Shown here piece by piece: positions 15,344 through 23,807 of a stretch of 64,000 bases of DNA (position 1 is the first letter of the stretch; each line of letters starts with the position of its first letter). A program made the position numbers and the translations under genes. The notes beneath the pieces were generated by a model. That model did not search any database. It was not told the origin of the DNA and was given only the letters and a program-made list of their open reading frames with translations. The DNA comes from Hydrogenophaga sp. BPS33. GTDB taxonomy: Bacteria > Pseudomonadota > Gammaproteobacteria > Burkholderiales > Burkholderiaceae_C. The DNA lies in contig NZ_CP044549.1 in NCBI RefSeq assembly GCF_009859475.1, positions 1-64,000 of the forward strand, in the 5' to 3' direction.

Positions 15344-15619
15344 ATGGAACGCCCCCCTACGTCGACACGGCTATACGACCAGACTTTTCAGCGCGCTTTC
15401 AAGCACGCGGTGCAACTGTTGGGGGTGCCCAAGCCGGCGACGCCGAACACTTTGCGCCATTGCTTCGCCACGCATCTGCTGCAAAGCGGCAACGACATCC
15501 GAACGGTGCAGGAGCTACTGGGGCAGTCTGACTGCGGCCACCACGATGATCTACACGCACGTGATGCGGCTGTCCGCAGGCCATTCCAGTGCGGTCGTTC
15601 GGGCCACGCGAGGTAGGGG
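15344..15619 (+). pseudogene. Decayed integron-type tyrosine recombinase, C-terminal fragment
   Basis: C-terminal fragment of a tyrosine recombinase closest in pattern to integron integrases: [20 protein letters not shown], then the box II region [13 protein letters not shown] and [14 protein letters not shown]. In IntI-type enzymes box II reads TPHTLRH and the later motif GHSD; here both catalytic histidines are substituted (Asn and Gln). A one-base frameshift near 15530 moves the tyrosine motif TTMIYTHV into another frame. The N-terminal two thirds are missing and no attC array was recognised. The gene is dead and indicates former recombinase activity at this site. Confidence 0.75.
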
Positions 15620-16153
15620 GCTTCAGCGACGCAAACTGGCGCAGACCGTTTGCTCGCCGTTTAGGTGGCAACGGCGGCAACCACTGCACAGCCGGCTTTC
15701 ACACCAGGAGGATGGCTTCAAGCTCGCCTCGGTCACTCGACCGTGCAAGTCAAACTGAAGGGTGCGCTAACGGTTGTTCGAAGGCTACCCCGGGCAATGC
15801 CAGTAGCTCGTCGACTTAGTCCATTCTCGCAACCCAGTGCCCAAAAGCCAAGCCGCTAGGCCTAAGCAGCTCAGGTTCTTGTTCACCGTAGAGCGCATGC
15901 CATCGTACGTTAGTGCTGTTCGCTTACCGTTTATCGGATGAGAAGCTTCACAGCGGGCGCAAGATTTCCCGAAATCCTACTTAAGAAGTGTGCTGCAGGT
16001 GCTTGAAATTACGTTGCTTTGCTTTTTCCACCATGTGTAAGAGATATACAAATTACCTTATAAATCAACAGCTTACGAAAACTTCGCATGTAGACGGGAG
16101 CTGCCAGCAGATGTATCTTGGCTGCCGTCGCGTTTTCAAGTCATATCTGTCAC
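15620..16153. other. Non-coding stretch before the XRE gene
   Basis: About 530 bp, becoming AT-rich after 15960 (for example around 16010-16080), which suits a promoter for the downstream regulator. No gene, attC site or repeat could be supported. Confidence 0.45.
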
Positions 16154-16585
16154 ATGAGCCCCTTTTCTGAAGCGTTGAGATCCCTACGTTTCCAACTTGG
16201 TCTCCGCCAGCAGGAACTGGCCGACCTTGTCGGCTGCGACCGCACTTATCTCTCGGCACTTGAGAACGACCAAAGGCCAGCACCCACCATAGAGTTTCTG
16301 GAAAGGTTGATCCAGGCTCTCGCTTTGAATGAAGAAGAAGCAGAGGGCCTGCGCTCAGCCAGGAGTCGTTCCAGGAGGACGTACACCGTGCCGGGCGACT
16401 CACCCCAGGCGACTTACGATTTTGTGCACGATCTATTCACCCGTCTGGACAAGCTGACGACCAGGCATCTGCGCGCGTTAAGCGCTGTATTGCAGATCAG
16501 TGATCCACATGCGGGGAGAGGACGATCTCGAGCGAGTCGTCCTTCAAGTGCCATCCATCACGATCAAAAGGAGGACACCATGTAA
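16154..16585 (+). CDS. XRE-family helix-turn-helix regulator
   Basis: A 143-aa DNA-binding protein. Residues about 1-60 form a Cro/CI-type helix-turn-helix: MSPFSEALRSLRFQLGLRQ, ELADLVGCDRTYLSALEN, then a P-rich turn and FLERLIQALALNEEEAEGL. The C-terminus is basic and without a known domain. ATG 16154 is preferred over the upstream ATG at 16118 because the family N-terminus begins there. It lies upstream of tnsA, in the same direction, with palindromic sites in between, so it may control the transposition genes. That role is inferred from position only. Confidence 0.75.
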   Translation: MSPFSEALRSLRFQLGLRQQELADLVGCDRTYLSALENDQRPAPTIEFLERLIQALALNEEEAEGLRSARSRSRRTYTVPGDSPQATYDFVHDLFTRLDKLTTRHLRALSAVLQISDPHAGRGRSRASRPSSAIHHDQKEDTM

Positions 16586-16618
16586 AAAACGGGACAAACC
16601 TCTCGGCCTGCCCCGTTT
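16583..16618 (-). terminator. Strong minus-strand Rho-independent terminator
   Basis: Read on the minus strand, a 14-bp stem (16618-16605 with 16600-16587) closes on a GAGA tetraloop and is followed by six U. All 14 positions pair in RNA, three as G-U. On the plus strand the same positions give A-C and AA-CC mismatches, so the structure is built for leftward transcription. No minus-strand gene is recognised to its right before tnsA. Confidence 0.75.
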
Positions 16619-16718
16619 GTGGGATGCAGCTGACGCTACTTCTCGGTGGTACTTGAAGTATCGCGCCAGTTCCCGCGACGGTCAACTACGCGCGTGCGCA
16701 AACTCCAAATTCCTGTGC

Positions 16719-16798
16719 AGTCAATGTTGACTCGTGCTGGATACGTTTGTGCGCGCCAGACCATCACCTGGCGCGACGCATGGCAGTCACATTGACTG
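16719..16798. promoter_or_regulatory. Paired palindromic operator-like sites and hairpin upstream of tnsA
   Basis: Three dyads lie in 80 bp. AGTCAA-TG-TTGACT (16719-16732) and CAGTCA-CAT-TGACTG (16784-16798) share the half-site (A)GTCA/TGAC(T). Between them lies CGCGCCAG-N8-CTGGCGCG (16752-16775). The two GTCA palindromes look like repressor sites for one of the neighbouring XRE proteins. TnsB-binding function is also possible because Tn7-like ends usually lie just outside tnsA. Confidence 0.55.
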
Positions 16799-16836
16799 TG
16801 TGAGGGCCTGTTGTCGCCAAAATTCTGGAGCGACAC

Positions 16837-17610
16837 ATGAAAAACCCCATGGGCACACGCTCGGGCGTCATTCCGTACAGGGACGTCACGCCTTCGCAGC
16901 AACTGCTACCGAGCCGCAATCCCATCACGATCAGCGGCGACACCTTTAGGGGAAAGTTCAAATCCCTGACATGTGGCAGCACGATCAAGTGCGAGTCACT
17001 GACCGAAATCCGTGCAACGGACCTTCTCGAGTTCAGCAAGCAGATTCTTCACATCACCTACCAACCACCGACGCTGAAGTTCAGGCTGGACGGCAAACGC
17101 CGGCGCTACACCCCTGACTTCGCCGGAAGCCTTGTTGGTGGCGGTCATCTTCTTGTCGAGGTCAAACCGCAAGCGAAGGCTTGCCTTCCGGAAATGAAGG
17201 CCTTCTTCAAAGCGGCAAAGGTGGCTGCTGCACAGGAGGGCTGTCGCTTCGCCGTGGTCACCGAGCACCACTTCAGACGACCGGGCATGAAGGATGTGAA
17301 ACGCCTTCTGAAAATGCGCCGCGACTGGGTTGTCGAGAACCTGGGCGGGCCTCCCTTGGACGAATCACTGGATGCCACCGCTGCTTCCATCTGGCACGAA
17401 AACCCAGCCCTTCAGCGTGCTTTTGAAAACAAGCCTCGCATGTCAGTGGCGGAGGTCGTACGGATGCTTGGGGGGACGGACGAGGCCAGGTGGTCGCTGG
17501 ACCTTCTTCTCCTCACGCGCATTCTCGCTTGGCCGATTTCTCAATCGCTGTGTCGCTCCACGCAACTTCACATTTACTCGGAGGTCGATGATGAGAAACT
17601 CTTCATTTGA
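16837..17610 (+). CDS. tnsA: Tn7-like transposase endonuclease subunit TnsA
   Basis: Makes the 5'-strand cuts at the transposon ends, allowing cut-and-paste transposition together with TnsB. The 257-aa protein shows a restriction-endonuclease-like core: a Glu in SLTEIRATDLLEF, the Asp of RRYTPDFAGS and the strand-final LLVEVKPQ (ExK), in the order expected for the TnsA N-terminal catalytic domain. A C-terminal helical part probably binds TnsC. GGAG lies 6-9 bp before ATG 16837. It overlaps tnsB by about 20 bp. Confidence 0.9.
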   Translation: MKNPMGTRSGVIPYRDVTPSQQLLPSRNPITISGDTFRGKFKSLTCGSTIKCESLTEIRATDLLEFSKQILHITYQPPTLKFRLDGKRRRYTPDFAGSLVGGGHLLVEVKPQAKACLPEMKAFFKAAKVAAAQEGCRFAVVTEHHFRRPGMKDVKRLLKMRRDWVVENLGGPPLDESLDATAASIWHENPALQRAFENKPRMSVAEVVRMLGGTDEARWSLDLLLLTRILAWPISQSLCRSTQLHIYSEVDDEKLFI

Positions 17611-19600
17611 TGTCGGCAGTGAGTTCTGCCTTCGCGGGAAAAACTACCGTGTGACATCTGCAACCAAACAGCGCCTCGTACTCGAAGACATCAAGGCCGA
17701 GGAGGTCGAGGTCAAGAAGCGTTCCGAGCTTGTCGCCGCATACAAAGAAGGCCATCTCGTTTTCAGCGACCTTCTTGCGACGGCCTCATCGCATCTGGAG
17801 GAATTCCAGCTCGAGAAATCGTTGTCCGACTTCTCGGCGCGCGTGAAAAGCGAGGCCGCAGGGAAGCTTCACTATCTGCGAAGCATCTGCCCTCGCGGTC
17901 ACGTGCTCTTCAGTCGGCGTGAGCTTCGGCAAAAGCTGAAGGAGTGTCATGCCGAACTCCCCAAAGAACTTCTTACGCCTCGCGCTCCCAGCATCGCCAC
18001 CTTCTACGAGTGGCGCAGCCGGTGGATGAGGTCTGGCTACCAGACGCGAAGTTTGGTCAACCGATACGATCTCCGCGGCAGGAAATGCGATGAAACAAAC
18101 CCGCGCGTGATGCCTTTCCTTGAGCAAGCCATAGAAGAGACCTTCCTCAAGCCGAACCACCCGACGGTCGCAGAGACCTTGGACCACGCCAACGGTTTGA
18201 TCGAAAAGAGCAATCTGAACGTACCTCCGATTGACGCCATTCCAAGGGCGACGAGGACTCAGATCATCCGTGAAATCGGCAAGCTCGAACGAAAACGGGT
18301 CTTGGAGAAGCGCTACGGAAAGGCTCACGCAGAGGCCGCCACCGGCGTACGAGGAAAGAAGGCGGAGCCCGAGGGGTTGCTGGATCGAGTCGAGGTCGAT
18401 CACACCCCCCTCGACCTCATCGCTCTCACCAGCAAGGGGGGCTTTGCAGGAAGGCCCAACCTCACTGTACTCATTGACGTTGCCACACGCATGATCCTGG
18501 GCATCTGGATCAGCTTCCAGCCGCCGAACTCGGGCTCTGTCCTGCGCGCACTGCGGGTGGCCATCCTGCCGAAGGACGATCTCATGCGCAAGCTGAGGAT
18601 CAAGAGTGAGTATGACGCACACGGCGTCCCGCTTGAACTGGTCCTGGACAACGGCCTTGAGTTCCATGGCAACGACCTGGAGGGCGCCGCGCTGGATCTG
18701 CAGATCAAGGTGGTGTACTGCCCTCGTCGGCAACCGCGCTTCAAGGGGGTGGTCGAAAACTGGCTCAAGCAGATCAACTACCGATTCATGCACCTGCAGC
18801 CAGGGACCACTTTGGATCGCTACTTCAAACGCAACGAGCTTGATCCGTACCGGGACGCGGTGATCCCTCTTGAAGATCTCAAGCGATTCATCTGGAAGTG
18901 GATCGCAGAGGTGTATAGCCGCCGATTCCATCGCGGCCTTCAAACCTGTCCTCGCGAAAAGTGGAGCGAGCTCGCGAAGCTCGGCCCCCCGGTCTTGCCT
19001 AAGCGCATGGACGTTGTCACCTTCTACACGTCGCCCATCCACCAGCGCATGCTGAGCTCGAAGGGCATCGAGATCAACTGTCAGTTCTACAGGTGCGACG
19101 AACTCGCGCACGTTCGCGCGGTTCACGGCAATCTTGAACTTCAGATTCGTCCTGACTTGGACGATCTGGGGAAGATCAACGTGTTGCATCCCGACACACA
19201 GGCGTACTTCGAAGCGTTTTCCACGAATCCGTCGTATGCCAATGGCCTGAGTATTGAGGAGGACAAGTGGATTCGCCAGCTTGCCCGTGAGAAGTACAGC
19301 GCACTCGATCACGAAACCGCCATGCTGTTGGCAAAACAGGAGATTCGCGAAGAGGTCGCTGCGATGCAGAAGGAAAAGATCGAGGGAGCCGACAAACCTA
19401 AGGCGAGGGCCTCGCGGAAGACCGCAAAGACCACAAGCAAGCGCACGCCAAAGGCGGTTCACGTCGCTGCCTCGGTCAGCAAAGCCATCGAATCCGTCGT
19501 ATTGGATGCTGAGGCCTCACCTCCTCAGGTCACACCCAAGCGTATGCCGAACTTCGCAAAGCTCAAGGCCTTCCCAAGTGGCCAATCGCCCTTGTTCTAA
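17591..19600 (+). CDS. tnsB: Tn7-like DDE transposase subunit TnsB
   Basis: DDE integrase-type transposase that binds the ends, cuts the 3' strands and joins them to target DNA. About 669 aa. The rve core shows VEVDHTPLD (first Asp), VLDNGLEFHG (second Asp) and GVVENWLKQIN (Glu), with the TniA/TnsB-type Mu C-terminal beta region after it. The tail is Lys/Ala-rich (residues about 590-630) and, as in TnsB, may contact TnsC. GGAGG sits 6 bp before ATG 17591; an ATG three bases upstream is too close to it. It overlaps the tnsA 3' end. Confidence 0.92.
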   Translation: MRNSSFDVGSEFCLRGKNYRVTSATKQRLVLEDIKAEEVEVKKRSELVAAYKEGHLVFSDLLATASSHLEEFQLEKSLSDFSARVKSEAAGKLHYLRSICPRGHVLFSRRELRQKLKECHAELPKELLTPRAPSIATFYEWRSRWMRSGYQTRSLVNRYDLRGRKCDETNPRVMPFLEQAIEETFLKPNHPTVAETLDHANGLIEKSNLNVPPIDAIPRATRTQIIREIGKLERKRVLEKRYGKAHAEAATGVRGKKAEPEGLLDRVEVDHTPLDLIALTSKGGFAGRPNLTVLIDVATRMILGIWISFQPPNSGSVLRALRVAILPKDDLMRKLRIKSEYDAHGVPLELVLDNGLEFHGNDLEGAALDLQIKVVYCPRRQPRFKGVVENWLKQINYRFMHLQPGTTLDRYFKRNELDPYRDAVIPLEDLKRFIWKWIAEVYSRRFHRGLQTCPREKWSELAKLGPPVLPKRMDVVTFYTSPIHQRMLSSKGIEINCQFYRCDELAHVRAVHGNLELQIRPDLDDLGKINVLHPDTQAYFEAFSTNPSYANGLSIEEDKWIRQLAREKYSALDHETAMLLAKQEIREEVAAMQKEKIEGADKPKARASRKTAKTTSKRTPKAVHVAASVSKAIESVVLDAEASPPQVTPKRMPNFAKLKAFPSGQSPLF

Positions 19601-19615
19601 GACCAGGAGAACATC

Positions 19616-20572
19616 ATGACAAGCCAATCCTTTGCGGACCTCGATGCCATTGAAGAGAAGGTCTCGACGTTCAGCAATGTCCTTATCCAACATGCGCCTT
19701 TGCAGGCGGGCATTGACGCCCTGAAGGTCCTTATGACCGCATCTCGACACAATCGGAAAAAGGCGCGCGGCGCCCTCATCTACGGTCTTTCGGGCGCCGG
19801 GAAAACGACGCTTTGCAAATGCCTGGAGGAACAGTTCCCGCGCTACGATGCAGACGACCGCACCATCATCCCTGTTCTCTTCGTCGAACTTCCCTCTCAG
19901 CCTACGCCGAAAGTCATTGCAGAGGCGATCCTCACCGCGATGGGCGATCCAATGGCGCACAGCGGCACGGCGGAGTTCAGGCTTTCGCGTGTGCGCACCC
20001 TGCTCGCAGCGTGCAAGGTCGAAATCGTTCTCATCGACGAGGTCCAGCACATCTCTGACAACCTTGATGGCCGCACGCGCGACATCGCCTCAGACACCCT
20101 AAAAAACCTCATGAACGCGACGGGGATCCCGTTTGTCTTCCTTGGGCTGCCTTCGGCGTCGAAGTACTTCTCCAATCGCATGCAGCTCGGCCGTCGGCTC
20201 AATCCTAAGATCCATCTGGGCGTCTTCTCGTACGACACCGATGCCAACCAGGACCTGTTCGCAACGCTGCTCTTGAGCTTTCACGAGAAGCTTCCGTTCA
20301 GCGGCAAATCAGCCTTGATCGACCCAGTGCTCACACCGCTCTTTCATCGGGCCTGCTACGGCTTGATAGGTTCCCTAGCCATGTTGCTAGAAGCTGCGGT
20401 CCGAATTGCGCTTCGAGCGCGCGCGAACTCACTCACCCGAGAACACTTGAGGAAGGCCTTTGGCGAGGAGGTGTATCTCGGCTGCAAAAGCAACCGAAAC
20501 CCTTTCGATGAAAAGTTCGACCATCGTCCCTTGGTCAACGTGGGGGAACCATTCTTCGGGTTCGGAAAATGA
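19616..20572 (+). CDS. tnsC: Short TnsC/TniB-type AAA+ transposition regulator
   Basis: AAA+ ATPase that connects the target selector (TniQ) to the TnsAB transposase. 318 aa, with Walker A GLSGAGKTTL, Walker B VEIVLIDEVQHISD and a sensor-like FVFLGLPSA. It is close in size to TniB and far shorter than the 555-aa TnsC of Tn7. AGGAGA precedes the ATG. Its stop overlaps the tniQ start (ATGA), so stoichiometry is coupled with the first TniQ. Confidence 0.9.
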   Translation: MTSQSFADLDAIEEKVSTFSNVLIQHAPLQAGIDALKVLMTASRHNRKKARGALIYGLSGAGKTTLCKCLEEQFPRYDADDRTIIPVLFVELPSQPTPKVIAEAILTAMGDPMAHSGTAEFRLSRVRTLLAACKVEIVLIDEVQHISDNLDGRTRDIASDTLKNLMNATGIPFVFLGLPSASKYFSNRMQLGRRLNPKIHLGVFSYDTDANQDLFATLLLSFHEKLPFSGKSALIDPVLTPLFHRACYGLIGSLAMLLEAAVRIALRARANSLTREHLRKAFGEEVYLGCKSNRNPFDEKFDHRPLVNVGEPFFGFGK

Positions 20573-21927
20573 TCGCGGGACCTCTTCTGGTAAGACCTCT
20601 GCCCATGGAGGGTGAAAGCCTTCGAGGGTACTTGCTGTACCTAGGTGAATTTAACGGGCTCGGCAGCCTACTTCTGGAGGAGGTCCTGCGCACCGGATTG
20701 CGGGGGTATCGGACGTGCATGGCAACGGTTGCCGCCTTGTCCGGCCTAGAAATCACACAGCTTCCAAAGATCTGGTGGCAAGAAGCGCGACGCGCCTCAC
20801 ACTCTTCCCGGACCTATGGAATTGCGCTGCCTCCCTCTGAAGTTCGCCACGTTCAATGCTCCATTTGTCCACGGTGTCTTCAAGTGCAAAGCCGCGCTCG
20901 GGCTGAGTGGGAGATCTCAGTTTTTTGTGTATGCCCAGACCATGCCTGTCACCTCATTGACGTCTGCCCAGGTTGCAGCAAAGGCATCTCGTGGCACCGC
21001 CCCGGTGTAAGCAAGTGCGGTTGCGGATTTGATCTCGCCAACTCGTCATCGACTGAGGCCGCGCCAGAGGTCGTGGCCCTGTCCGCGCTACTCTCTGACC
21101 GCCTGAGGGGATTTGCGCGCGCGGATACACCTGGCGCCCTTGGATTTCACAGGACCTTGAAGCGCATGGATGTGCGTGCCCTGGTAAGGACAGTCGAAAT
21201 CCTGAAAATGCTCCCCTCTCCTATTTGCTCACTTTTCTCGTTTCGCCCGTCCGATGGCCACATCAGTGAACGCCTTGCGCGCCAGACCTGGGCGCAAACA
21301 TCGGCTGCTCACAACTTGGCCCACTGGCCTAGGAACATCAACCTCGCACTCCAAAACTCAGCCAAGGAAACTTCCGGAAGCGAGGGCAAGGTCTGCGATA
21401 TTCACGTGATCAAATGGCCGCATGTCATCTTCCGACTCGCGCCGTCCAAGGAGAAGGCCGAACGGATAGGCCTGCCGATGTTGATTCGTGACGAAGTGGA
21501 TCGCTTCGTTAAACGGCAGTCGGTGACAGCGCGGGGAAAAACGTACTTCTTGTTGTGCAAGCGGCCACCGCCTCGGAAGACCGCGTGGGGGCACACTTGT
21601 TTCAACGACAGGTCTCAGACCATCCGAGACCACTATCTTGTATCGAACGCCGCCATGGCACATGCTTTCGGCGTCTCCATTCCCCGCCTAAGAACGCTTG
21701 TGAAAGCTGGGCTTGCGCCGAACAACACGAAGCCTGTGCGTGCAGTGGAATTGGACTCCTCAATGCGTCGCCTCTTTTACTGTGCCGTCGGGCGTACATG
21801 GGGATACAGGCGCCTTCAGGATCTGCTTTCGCGAGGGGATTCCGACGCGCGCGGCCTACGTCGTGCCGTCGAGGAACTCAGCGGTGGAAAGTTTGGCGCA
21901 TCGGACCCCGCGCGGAAGAAGAAGTAG
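20569..21927 (+). CDS. tniQ: TniQ-family target-selection protein 1
   Basis: 452-aa TniQ/TnsD-family protein that recognises the insertion site and recruits TnsC. It begins with the typical TniQ N-terminus (LLVRPLPMEGESLRGYLLYLGE), followed by zinc-binding clusters CSICPRC, CPDHACHLIDVCPGC and CGCGF between about residues 95 and 155. The C-terminal half carries helix-turn-helix-like segments (AMAHAFGVSIPRLRTLVKAG) suited to DNA reading. It overlaps tnsC by 4 bp. Confidence 0.85.
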   Translation: MIAGPLLVRPLPMEGESLRGYLLYLGEFNGLGSLLLEEVLRTGLRGYRTCMATVAALSGLEITQLPKIWWQEARRASHSSRTYGIALPPSEVRHVQCSICPRCLQVQSRARAEWEISVFCVCPDHACHLIDVCPGCSKGISWHRPGVSKCGCGFDLANSSSTEAAPEVVALSALLSDRLRGFARADTPGALGFHRTLKRMDVRALVRTVEILKMLPSPICSLFSFRPSDGHISERLARQTWAQTSAAHNLAHWPRNINLALQNSAKETSGSEGKVCDIHVIKWPHVIFRLAPSKEKAERIGLPMLIRDEVDRFVKRQSVTARGKTYFLLCKRPPPRKTAWGHTCFNDRSQTIRDHYLVSNAAMAHAFGVSIPRLRTLVKAGLAPNNTKPVRAVELDSSMRRLFYCAVGRTWGYRRLQDLLSRGDSDARGLRRAVEELSGGKFGASDPARKKK

Positions 21928-21979
21928 GTCTCGCGCTTCGCACCAGAGACAGTTGCTGCTCAAAATCGGGGGGGATGTA

Positions 21980-23260
21980 GTGATTGAAGTTCCTACCAAA
22001 CTGCTTGTTCGGCCCGTTGCACGCTCAGGAGAGCTCGCACAAGCAGTGTTGTTGCGAGTCTCCGGCGATAACGCGTTGAGCTCCCCTCGATCGCTGGCAA
22101 CCTTAGGATGGCGGGGCGACAACCTCGCCGAACGCCTAAACGGCGGTTCGATACCCATAGGCCCAATCAACGGCTTAGGTCTGCTGAATCGCTCTGCGGG
22201 CAACCGCGTTCCGAGTAGATTTTGGACCTTGAGAAGGTCGCGCTTCTGTCCAATTTGCTTGCAGGAAACCCTGTTTTGGAAGGCGGAATGGGGGCTTTGT
22301 TTTACCGTCGCATGCCCCATTCACAGGGTCAAGCTTGTGGATCGTTGCTCATGCGGCAAAGAACTCCGCTGGACCAGGCAGAACTTGCACTCCTGCACCT
22401 GCGGTGAGGACATTCGGTGTCTTTCCACTGAGCCAGCATCTAAAACAGCGATTTACATGTCTGCAGAGATTCAGATAGCTGGCGAGGCCTGCTGGAGCGA
22501 CCCTTCAGTCAGTGCGGCGGATCATCTCTGCGATCTCCTGCATCGTGTCTGGCTGCTGGGCGCGCATGTCGTGGGCACAGGGGTCAAGCGCAAACAGCTA
22601 TCTGACTTGCACGATTGCCGCCGAGCAACTGAAGTTGTGGAAGCGGCCGGTCGTGTTCTTGGCCATTGGCCGGAGGCGTTCTTTGAACTGCTTGACGACC
22701 TTAGCGCAGGCATTCCGCCGGACAAGTCGAATCGCGTGGCTGCTGCCTTTGGCCCTGTCTACCGTGACATTTATGCGAAGGGAACGTGGCGAGCCTTCAG
22801 CATGCTCCGCGAATCATTCGAGCAATACGTTCGCTTGAGATGGACAGGACAAGTTGCAAAGCGAAACCGCCGGCTTGGTGACGAGGCGGCAACAGAGCAT
22901 GTCTGGATACCTGCGACCCGCGCAGCAAAGGAGTTGGGCTGGAGAGCACCGCGCCTTCGGCGGGCGATCGCCGCGGGGATATTGCGCGGACATGTCAGAC
23001 CCCTTCCTTCAGGGAGGACCATGTCTGTCGCCCATCGCGAAGACGTCGATCATGTCAAGAAAGAGCAGCTGCAGTGGATCGATCTGAGTACTGTTTGTCG
23101 ATTCCTCCGAATTGGAAAACGCCACGCGAAAGGGCTGATGCAAAGTACGAGACTTCGTCCAGTAACTGGGCCGAGTGTGGACGGCTCTTCGGTCTGGCGC
23201 TTTAGGCAGATCGACGTGACTGAGTTGGCGAGAACACTGAAAACGGAACCAGCTGTCTAG
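21980..23260 (+). CDS. TniQ-family target-selection protein 2
   Basis: A second, divergent TniQ-type protein of about 426 aa. It keeps the fold cues of the first: LLVRPVARSGELAQAVLLRVS at the N-terminus, then CPICLQETLFWKAEWGL, CPIHRVKLVDRCSCG and CTCG zinc clusters. GTG 21980 is chosen because a GGGGGGGA purine run lies just upstream and the family N-terminus starts at IEVPTKLLVRPV; the longer frame from 21713 overlaps tniQ 1 out of frame. Two tniQ genes in one element suggest either two target pathways or a TnsD-like/accessory pair. Confidence 0.8.
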   Translation: MIEVPTKLLVRPVARSGELAQAVLLRVSGDNALSSPRSLATLGWRGDNLAERLNGGSIPIGPINGLGLLNRSAGNRVPSRFWTLRRSRFCPICLQETLFWKAEWGLCFTVACPIHRVKLVDRCSCGKELRWTRQNLHSCTCGEDIRCLSTEPASKTAIYMSAEIQIAGEACWSDPSVSAADHLCDLLHRVWLLGAHVVGTGVKRKQLSDLHDCRRATEVVEAAGRVLGHWPEAFFELLDDLSAGIPPDKSNRVAAAFGPVYRDIYAKGTWRAFSMLRESFEQYVRLRWTGQVAKRNRRLGDEAATEHVWIPATRAAKELGWRAPRLRRAIAAGILRGHVRPLPSGRTMSVAHREDVDHVKKEQLQWIDLSTVCRFLRIGKRHAKGLMQSTRLRPVTGPSVDGSSVWRFRQIDVTELARTLKTEPAV

Positions 23261-23318
23261 CCTGGCGTTTCCCAATCGTGGATATAGCAGGGGACTTTTA
23301 ATAAGGCAGAATGAAACT

Positions 23319-23765
23319 ATGACTACTTTCGCAACCTCTCTCAAGAGAGAAATCGCGCGTATCGCCCGCAAAGAACTGCGCGATGAAATTTCAACCCTCC
23401 GTAAGGGCTCCGCAACCTATCGCTCCGATATCGCTGAGCTCAAGCGAAAGATCAAATCGCTAGAGTCTCAGGTCAAGTCCTTGGGTCGTGCTACTTTGAG
23501 GCCCGAGGTGGCGTCCAAGGAGATCGCTTCGGTTCGTCGATCGAAGCCGGGACGCAAAGTGACTTTTGGTTCAGCCGACTTGTTGGCGTTGCGTCAAAAG
23601 CTTGGTTTTACCCAAGCACAGATGGGGACATTGGTGGGTGCGTCATCCCTTTCGATTTACAAGTGGGAAAGCGGGCAGGTGACTCCCCGAGCCGCTCAGC
23701 TTGAGAAACTCTTGGCTGTTCGCAACATCGGCAAGCGCGCGGCTATGGCGCGTCTCCAAGCCTAA
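23319..23765 (+). CDS. Small coiled-coil plus XRE-type HTH protein
   Basis: 148 aa. Residues 1-60 are highly charged and predicted coiled coil (SLKREIARIARKELRDEIS, SDIAELKRKIKSLESQVKS). Residues about 88-135 are a Cro/CI-type HTH (ALRQKLGFTQAQMGTLVGAS, SLSIYKWESG). It lies 58 bp after tniQ 2 in the same direction and probably belongs to the transposon. The coiled coil suggests a dimer. A role in repression of the tns operon is possible; no target is visible. Confidence 0.7.
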   Translation: MTTFATSLKREIARIARKELRDEISTLRKGSATYRSDIAELKRKIKSLESQVKSLGRATLRPEVASKEIASVRRSKPGRKVTFGSADLLALRQKLGFTQAQMGTLVGASSLSIYKWESGQVTPRAAQLEKLLAVRNIGKRAAMARLQA

Positions 23766-23807
23766 GAGAATCTTGCGCGCGGAGCTCGCGGCAAGCGCGC
23801 TCTCGCA

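Noticed and set aside
15344..16153. A functional integron platform
   Set aside because: The integrase is truncated, frame-shifted and lacks catalytic residues, and no attC-like site pair was found in the following 500 bp.
16571..16585. A start-stop minimal gene (AAGGAGG then ATG TAA)
   Set aside because: The ATG TAA is the last codon and stop of the XRE gene, and the purine run is within its coding sequence; most likely coincidence.
5324..16836. Tn7-like insertion directly downstream of gyrB as its attachment site
   Set aside because: tnsA is 11.5 kb from gyrB with other complete modules between, whereas Tn7-like elements insert with the tnsA end next to the target gene.
21713..21979. Extended N-terminus for the second TniQ protein
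   Set aside because: This part overlaps tniQ 1 in another frame and lacks TniQ similarity; the GTG at 21980 with a purine-rich leader gives the family start.
16837..23765. CRISPR-associated transposon
   Set aside because: No Cas genes, repeats or guide-like sequences are visible; paired TniQ proteins alone do not imply RNA guidance.
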